Source of the DNA: Asterella californica
Lineage: Eukaryota > Streptophyta > Marchantiopsida > Marchantiales > Aytoniaceae
Direction: 5' to 3'
Length of the DNA stretch: 64,000 nucleotides
Assembly (NCBI GenBank): GCA_036924285.1
Contig: JAYKYS010000001.1
Location: 12,301,501 to 12,365,500, forward strand
Shown: in pieces, positions 57,803 to 64,000 of the stretch
How the letters are laid out: every line of letters begins with the position of its first letter
How positions within the stretch are numbered: the stretch's first letter is position 1
The notes under the pieces: model-generated
Databases searched by the model: none
What the model was told of the DNA's origin: nothing
Seen by the model: the letters and a program-made list of their open reading frames with translations, nothing else
Translations under genes and position numbers: made by a program

Positions 57803-59145
57803 CGAATCACTAATCACCATTACTAGATTATTACTACTGATTTATAATCTAATCTCTTCTAACGAAAGGGTTAAGTAAATAAATTAATCCGGTGCATATT
57901 TGCCTCCTCCATCAAAAGATGAAGGAGGTGATTAATATGTACACATTTAGTAAATATAAAAAGAAATAATGATCTGTGAAGAGAACAAACATCCTAAAAC
58001 CATGACCATGACGAGAGGTTCTACAAGGAAAATAGAAGAAAAGAAAAAATTTCTGAAGAGAAAAAACATCCTAAACCCTAAAAAATATACACTAGGACTT
58101 GAGCACATTTTCCTTGTAATGCTATGTTATCACAAAACCTCAATCGAATTATGTTTGATTCTAGTTATAAAGAAAATGTCCTCTTTTTTTCTAGCACATA
58201 TACTCGATTTTTGTCGATGTATCTATCTGCAAGTGCATTGATTGTTAATTATAAATAATTTTGAAAGAATATTAGACTCGAGCTGAATTTACTCACATCT
58301 TGGTTACAAGTATCAAATTCTCTTAGTAGTACAGACATTGCAGAGAGATATGCATAAGTCTATGTAACACAATGTAGCCTCTATCCAACAAGTCATGATG
58401 TCGTCGAGCTAAAGAGTGCACGTTGTCAACTTGTTGCATGAGTGTCTGTACGATGGAAGTTGGTAGCAAAAAGGAGTTTTCTTCCACTGGGTACGTAGTT
58501 GTAAAACAAGCTGCCCAAGAGCATGTGCTAAACTAGGGCCAAGCTAGACAAACTGCACCCTAGCTTATATTCCAAAGAACGACTAGAAGTCACGAAGGTA
58601 CTAAGTAGAAGCTCTCTTGATTAGAGTAGGCACGCGGTTTCATTTAGACAAAATAAGGATATACTAGATGTTTGCATCATTTCTAGATTAAGAAAATGAC
58701 AAAAGAGAAAACTTTGTCGGTTTTTTCTGGTGACTCGAATTCATTATCTGATGACACCATCGTATAGATGTTCTTGAGTAGTATAATTTTGGTTCTTTCA
58801 TCACTAGAAACAGAGGTGTATAGTGGACATAGCACTTAAAAAGTTAGCAAAAGAGATAAAAGTAAATTTTATAAGTATGTGTACAAGTTTCTTTATTGTA
58901 TTAAATGGAAACAAGAGCCACCTCGGTGAAAGAGACGTCCACCTAGGAAGAAGAGGTCCATGGATCAAATCCTCCTGATTCATGTTTCCTATCTCAGCAT
59001 GTTGATCTCCTAGATGAAAGTCTATGTTGGATGTGTGACTACGTCTTGTACATGTAGGGACTGGTATCTTCTTTAAACGTAGGCTCTCTAGCCTAAGCTC
59101 TCGCATGCAACTGAGATTATGAATTGAGAGATACTTGATACAACC

Positions 59146-59858
59146 TCCAATCATGAAAAGCGAAAGCCGAGGAACAGTTGAACTAACATTGCATTCAATT
59201 TTGGAGGACATTTTGGATCGCCACTTGTTGGGACTGGAGTCGAGACCAAGAAAATCGCCATGTGCCGGGAAAAGGAGAATATCCTCGCGGTCACTCACCG
59301 TCAGATAACTCGTGCACGTCAAGGCAGATCGACGTCTAATTGGATAAGATGGACAAGACTTTCTCCACCCAATGAATAGCGAACGGATGAAAAGACACAG
59401 TGAGACAGGAGTCGATCCGTTCTACAGTGCTCCGCCTTTCGCTCCGTGCTTTCTCTTCCGGCAATTTGGTCGTTCGTCCTTGTCCTTAACCCCCCTCGAC
59501 CTCTACCCACACTAGAGCTAGACGGTACAGCAGCCCTCGGCCAGATTCATTTTTGTTTTTACGTCCACTACCCGCTGCTTTTACTGGATCTCGGTTTCTT
59601 TTCATGACAATTTCAGTTTTCCCGACGTTTCCTCACATACTATAGTATTAACCTTCCGTTGAAAACTGTCGTTATCCCAAGATCTTCGTCGATACGGAAA
59701 TACCGTTGGTTCACTCTCCAAAGAACCGCTATTCTCGCGGAGGGCTGACGTACCGTAAAGATGAATCCCAAACTGTACAGTGCTCGAATCTTCGTCTTTA
59801 GCGTTCGAACAACGTTTGAACAGACTTGTTCCTGTCTGTACTGTGGAAGATAATTTAC
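59146..59858. repeat. Duplicated segment, copy 2 (uninterrupted)
   Basis: Holds both the left part (gaaagccg, ggaacagttgaa, taaca; 59159-59188), found inverted at 56569-56597, and the right part found at 47449-48080. It is thus the only copy in the window where both halves are joined. Confidence 0.85.
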
Positions 59859-60059
59859 CCCCACCGGCCATTTTACCCCAAATTCCACGTAGGTGAACTG
59901 TAAAACATGCCCGAAGTGAAAGTTTTTACTTGTATTGCCCCCGAATTCGGGCTCACAAGCAATGCGCTGCTGACTGGTACATCCCGTTTTCCAACGAAGG
60001 GATTTCTTTGACGGCAATCAACGAGAGTACTTGTCTCAGTCTCGAATCTTGATACTATA

Positions 60060-60790
60060 CTCTCGTAACCGTGTGTTTGTTATAGCACCGGTGAGGGATT
60101 ATATGATGTGAAGAGACTGTTGATATGTCTTTAAAGATAGAACTGACTAGATAGAACTACGAGAATTGCTCTATACATAATGAGAGAAGATCAGATCTTA
60201 GTGACAAATGTGATCGTCACGGATCTGACACGAGACTCGAGGACTCACAGGTGATAATCACTCCTCTAGGATGAACTGCAGACGTGACGATAGCAGCTAA
60301 GGTGATCAAGTATGAAGATATGCAGGAAGAACATCGCTTCATCTCTTTAGTCTTTGAGATATATCGATTGATAGCTTTGGAGTTCGATGTTTTTATTCGA
60401 GATTGTGTCAGAGCCTACCATGAGAGACGCCAAGGATACCATTTTCTTTTTCTTTTTGCACTACGTTTTTTAGACAGCGAGTTTCTGTTGCTCTACATAG
60501 AGTTTTAGCAAGCGCGGTCCACATGAAATTGTAGTAGACGGTGTTATTTTATGTACACTTGTTGTATGCAAGAATTTTGATTTATCAGTGTGTGATATTT
60601 TAAGAGCGATAGATAACCTTAGAGCTATTTATAACGAGGCTTAGCCCTGATGTTCTTCTTCCTTTCGAGACGTTGGTTGCTTGATCCTTCGAGTCTCTCT
60701 TTCTCTCGTAATGCTTGATGAGGTCTTTCATCGTTGGCTATTCATTACGTCACTTTTTTCCTCTCGTAACCTTCATGCACCTTTTATTAC
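60060..60790 (+). mobile_element. R2-like LINE, copy 3 (5'-truncated)
   Basis: Matches copies 1 and 2 from the endonuclease region: taatgagagaagatcag, then a broken frame (CTATACATAATGAG..), then HRFISLVFEIYRLIALEFDV at 60330-60390 and the shared 3' tail with gcttgatgaggtc and gctattcatt. It is the shortest and most diverged copy, again in the plus orientation. Confidence 0.75.
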
Positions 60791-61402
60791 TCTTAGTCCT
60801 TGAAACCAACTGTCGATTACTGCATTGTGAATCTCTAAGAACGTGTAGACTCTCTAGCTGTACTTGAAACTGAGGTGTCTTTGGCATAGTCTCCTTCCAT
60901 ACTTGTTGCGGTTTTTGGCTTCTACTCTATACAGATGATCGATGAAGAGACTCTCTCAACATAGACTAGATTGAATAAACGAAGTTACCAAGTATTCAAT
61001 CTTTCTGACTGTCCACGGATCCTCACCAGTGTTTGATAGAAATAACTCTCATTCTTCCAAGGTAGAAGCACAGTAATTCACTTAAACACCAAGGTGACTC
61101 ACAATTCTCTCAATGCTCACGTAAGTTCATTCGTAATCTTGGTCAAAGACCTAAAGCACTCAATTCACAGGAAGAATTGCTAGAAAAGTTATCTTCTAGA
61201 TATAGTCCATGTTTTATACAAAGTTTCAGTCGACTGACTCATAACGTAGATCCAGTCGAGCTTGAGCTTCGGCATCTCCTACATGTGATAATTCCATGGC
61301 TTTGCTATTTGCTGTACATTCAGTCATATGAGAGACGATATGTTCTCATCAAAATGCTATTAAAGCTTACCTACATCCGAGTTCCTAGCTGACAAATCAT
61401 TC
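60791..61402. repeat. Probable Copia 3' LTR (far end undefined)
   Basis: Lies directly beyond the Copia LTR start (minus strand TGTTAGAATA at 61412-61403). Without the second LTR its other end cannot be fixed. Confidence 0.4.
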
Positions 61403-64000
61403 TATTCTAACACTCTCTCTGGATCGTTAGACTAAGAATTGAATTCCCATCCCTAGAGAGAATTTTTGATGTTTCTCTTTAGCCAAGGATTTTATACAGA
61501 TGTCTGCGACCATTTCACCTATATTAACGAACACCACATTGATTTCTATACCTTGTAAATCACGACTCTGATGAAATTTTGTTTCTATATGCTTCGTTCT
61601 CTTAGAGAAGATTGGATTATTGGTTAGAGATATACTGTGTAGATGGTAGTTGGTGCCTCTTGCTTGAACCTGAAATCAGAAACCAATCTCCGAAGCCAAA
61701 GATCTTCCTTCACCGCATCTGAAAGCTCCATGTATTCGGCTTCAGTACTAGACAATGCTAGGGGCTGTTGTTTCTTGCTGCGCCAACTCACGGCACCTCT
61801 GACCAATAGGAAAACATATCTGTCAATCGATTTCCTATCATCAACATCATCAGCGAATGCTGAATCGCTATACCCAGTGAGCATATTTCCTCCGTCTTGT
61901 TGCTGAAAACATAAAGACACATTCCCCGTCTTTTGTAAATAGCGTAGCACTCGTTTAGTTGTTTGCCAATGCTTCGGTCCTTAGATTATTCAAATATCTC
62001 CCTAGCAAACCCACGTTGTATGTCAGGTCAGGTCGTGTACTATTGCATATATTAAAGATCTTACTACTTCTCTGTAAGGAATGTTTGACATGATCTTTAT
62101 CTCCTCGTCAGAATTTGCCCCCATGGTAGTGCTCAGTTTGCAGTTACTCTCCAAGGGTGTTGATACCGGCTTAGAATCTTCCATGTGGGCCCTCTTCAAC
62201 ACCATATTCACATTGACTGAGCTTGATGGATCCGAGTTCTCGATCTCTGAGAATCTGTATGCCAAGCATGTAGCTTGTCGAGCCGAGATCTGTCATGTCA
62301 AATGCTTCTCAAAAGTGATGTTTCTCTATTTCTAACTGATCCTTACTAGGACTAATGAGAATGTTGTCATCCACGTAAATCAAAATAAATGTTGATTTAT
62401 CCTTCAGCATGTACAAACTATGATCTGCTGAACTTCTAAAGTATCCCTTGCTCTTCAAATATGCATCAATGGTTTAGTTCCAAGCTCTCGGTGATTGCTT
62501 CAGTCCATACATAACTTTTAACAACAGACAAACCTTACGTCCTTCCGGTAAAGACTTGACTTTTCTGGATCGATATCCTTCAAGTATTCCATAAATACCT
62601 CCTCCTTCAGATCGTTCTTCAAAAATGCAGTCTTGACGTATGTTTGTTGCACTTCCCAGTTGTTTGGAGCAGCTAAAGCCGAACTAACACAAAACGAAGA
62701 GTGTCGATACGCATGTGCGTAAGTTTCATTGTAATCAACTCCTGCAACTTGAATGAATCCTCTAGCCACCAATCTGGCTTTATATTCGAGGATCTCATTG
62801 TTTGGGCGTCGTTTTGATCTTGAAAACCCATTTTGCTAGAATCGGCTCCCCTTTCGATCGATAGATCAATGAATTTCCAGTTCAATTCTGCTCATGGGTT
62901 GATAATTCGGCATCGATCACTTACTCCCACTACTTTGAAGCACTTTCATTCAAAGCTTCTTGAGATGTTAGAGGCTCGTCTTGTGAGTGATAAATCGTTG
63001 CAGAATATATCAGCAAATCACAATCTGCAATGAGCGCCTCAAGTGAGAGCCCCTCGTCAGTCATCCATCTTACTGACGGCTTGATCACTCGTTGTGGTCT
63101 CTCTCGCTTTTCTAGAATTAGCCTTGTCATCCATCCTTTTTTCAAGAATTTCTTGAGAAACTTTAGAGCTCCCCTGGATCATTTCTTCCTCCAAGGGCTC
63201 CGAAGCTTCCTCTTCATTTTCTTCTCTAGATGCAGGTGATCGACTTTTATCACCTACAGCTTGAATCAAGTTTGAAACATCTTCTTGTATCTCTCATGCA
63301 CTATGACTATGTTCCAAGTTCTCAAGTCCAGATCTACAAGAATTTCCCAATACATTTGAACTTCCTAGATCTCTACGGACCATATCATTTGCAACGACAT
63401 GTGCTATGTGAATGGATAGAGTAATGTACGGGAACAAAAGAATTTCTTGAGATGAAAAATTTCTATCTCTAAGAAATATATCTCAAAAACCTGCACATCT
63501 CTACTACATATCAGCTTCTTAGTAGTAGTGTTGTATAATCTATACCCCTTCAGTCCTTCTTCATACCCTATTAAGATGAAGGGCATAGCTTTAGGATCCA
63601 GTTTCGTAAGGTGGCTCTCAGGATGGAAGCATATGCAAGACATCCGAACATACGTAAATGAGAAAGGTCTGGTTTTCACTTGTCCAGACTTCTCAGGAAA
63701 AAGGTATTTTCCTGTGTAGTGCTGCCGTTGGGCTACGGTTCCTAAGATAATTCACAACACATGATTGCTTCTGCCCAAAACTCTTTTCGCAGCCTTGCAT
63801 GCTCTAACATGCAGACAACTTTCTCTCCAAGCGTCTTATTGAGCCTCTCAGCAATGCTGTTATGATGAGGACTATCTCGTGCGATGATGTCGTATTCAAT
63901 CCTCGTTTGTTCAAGAAAATTCTTGAACTCATTCTCAACGAATTCTCCTCCACTAGCACTATGAGATCGCTTGATTCATAGGTTTGTCTCATTTTCCACT
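61403..64000 (-). mobile_element. Ty1/Copia retrotransposon, 3' part (runs off the window)
   Basis: On the minus strand, integrase, reverse transcriptase and RNase H follow one another, then a purine-rich tract and the typical Copia LTR start TGTTAGAATA at 61412-61403. The 5' part lies beyond 64000. Confidence 0.85.
61428..64000 (-). pseudogene. Copia Pol (integrase, reverse transcriptase, RNase H), broken
   Basis: Integrase end near 63990-63770: GGEFVENEFKNFLEQTR, then DSPHHNSIAERLNKTLGE with the catalytic Glu. The linker KLDPKAMPFILIGYEEGLKG lies at about 63590. Reverse transcriptase: VARGFIQVAGVDYNETYA and QQTYVKTAFLKNDLKEEVFM (62770-62590), where the motif A Asp (DVKTAF) has become Tyr, and a retained IYVDDNIL at about 62375. 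RNase H: GYSDSAFADD and ALSSTEAEYMELSDAV (61870-61700), ending near 61428. Several frame changes and stops separate these pieces. Dead copy. Confidence 0.85.

Larger units (their letters stand above)
56605..59145. other. AT-rich stretch with repeated hairpins
   Basis: No gene recognised. Three related blocks carry a hairpin: 57045-57082 (17-bp arms, one mismatch), about 57535-57585, and about 57890-57945. Each follows a ctaa.ct, then aaa.g, then taaatta lead. A copy of the dispersed tgttag repeat lies at 57720-57802. From 58260 on the sequence is unremarkable; ORFs such as 58804-59322 (minus) overlap the duplicated segment and have no motif. Confidence 0.55.

Overview
The window is nuclear DNA of a land plant. 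It carries a two-exon plant-type L-gulonolactone oxidase gene with a GT-AG intron, a U2 snRNA gene of the plant type, and mostly plant transposons. The mix of R2-like LINEs, SWIM/MULE transposases and PIF/Harbinger elements would suit a bryophyte or another early-diverging lineage, but that is a weak inference. No sign of bacterial gene organisation was seen. Only three or four stretches look like host genes; the rest is nested, duplicated and decayed mobile DNA.

Layout. 1-4150: a short tandem repeat, a pyrimidine tract, then a degenerate R2-like LINE (copy 1). 4150-7100: no gene seen, two hairpins. 7125-7319 (minus): U2 snRNA, with a decayed U2 pseudogene about 350 bp upstream (7668-7854). 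8050-22854: one very large PIF/Harbinger element with 33-bp terminal inverted repeats and TTA target duplications. It holds a minisatellite, an unrecognised broken ORF, a broken DDE transposase, an exact 126-bp tandem array and a broken SANT/Myb gene. A complete, apparently very young Ty3 retrotransposon (9141-16768, LTRs that look identical, intact 1608-aa polyprotein) is inserted in its minisatellite. 22855-24500: two small host-like ORFs on the minus strand, one a 57-aa double-CxxC zinc-ribbon protein. 25628-27926 (minus): L-gulonolactone oxidase. 28264-28623: tandem duplication. 29254-30775: LINE copy 2. 31168-32370: GT-rich duplicated sequence and a broken ORF. 33088-40298: an older Ty3 chromovirus with many in-frame stops. 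40300-43200: AT-rich sequence with inverted repeats.

43213-47448: SWIM/MULE element A. 47449-48080: a segment duplicated at 59189-59858. 48740-49290: 3' end of a third Ty3 element. 52768-56568: SWIM/MULE element B. 56570-59170: AT-rich repeats with hairpins. 60060-60790: LINE copy 3. 61403-64000 (minus): 3' part of a Copia element running off the window.

The main themes are these. Most in-frame stops in the decayed elements can be explained by C-to-T (or G-to-A) changes at CGA, CAG, CAA and TGG codons, as expected of long-methylated DNA, while the young Ty3 element has none. The right ends of MULE A and MULE B abut the two halves of one repeat unit, in opposite orientation and sharing 8 bp, which looks like an inversion scar from alternative transposition. 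MULE A and B also share an in-frame UGA at the same position of an otherwise open frame.
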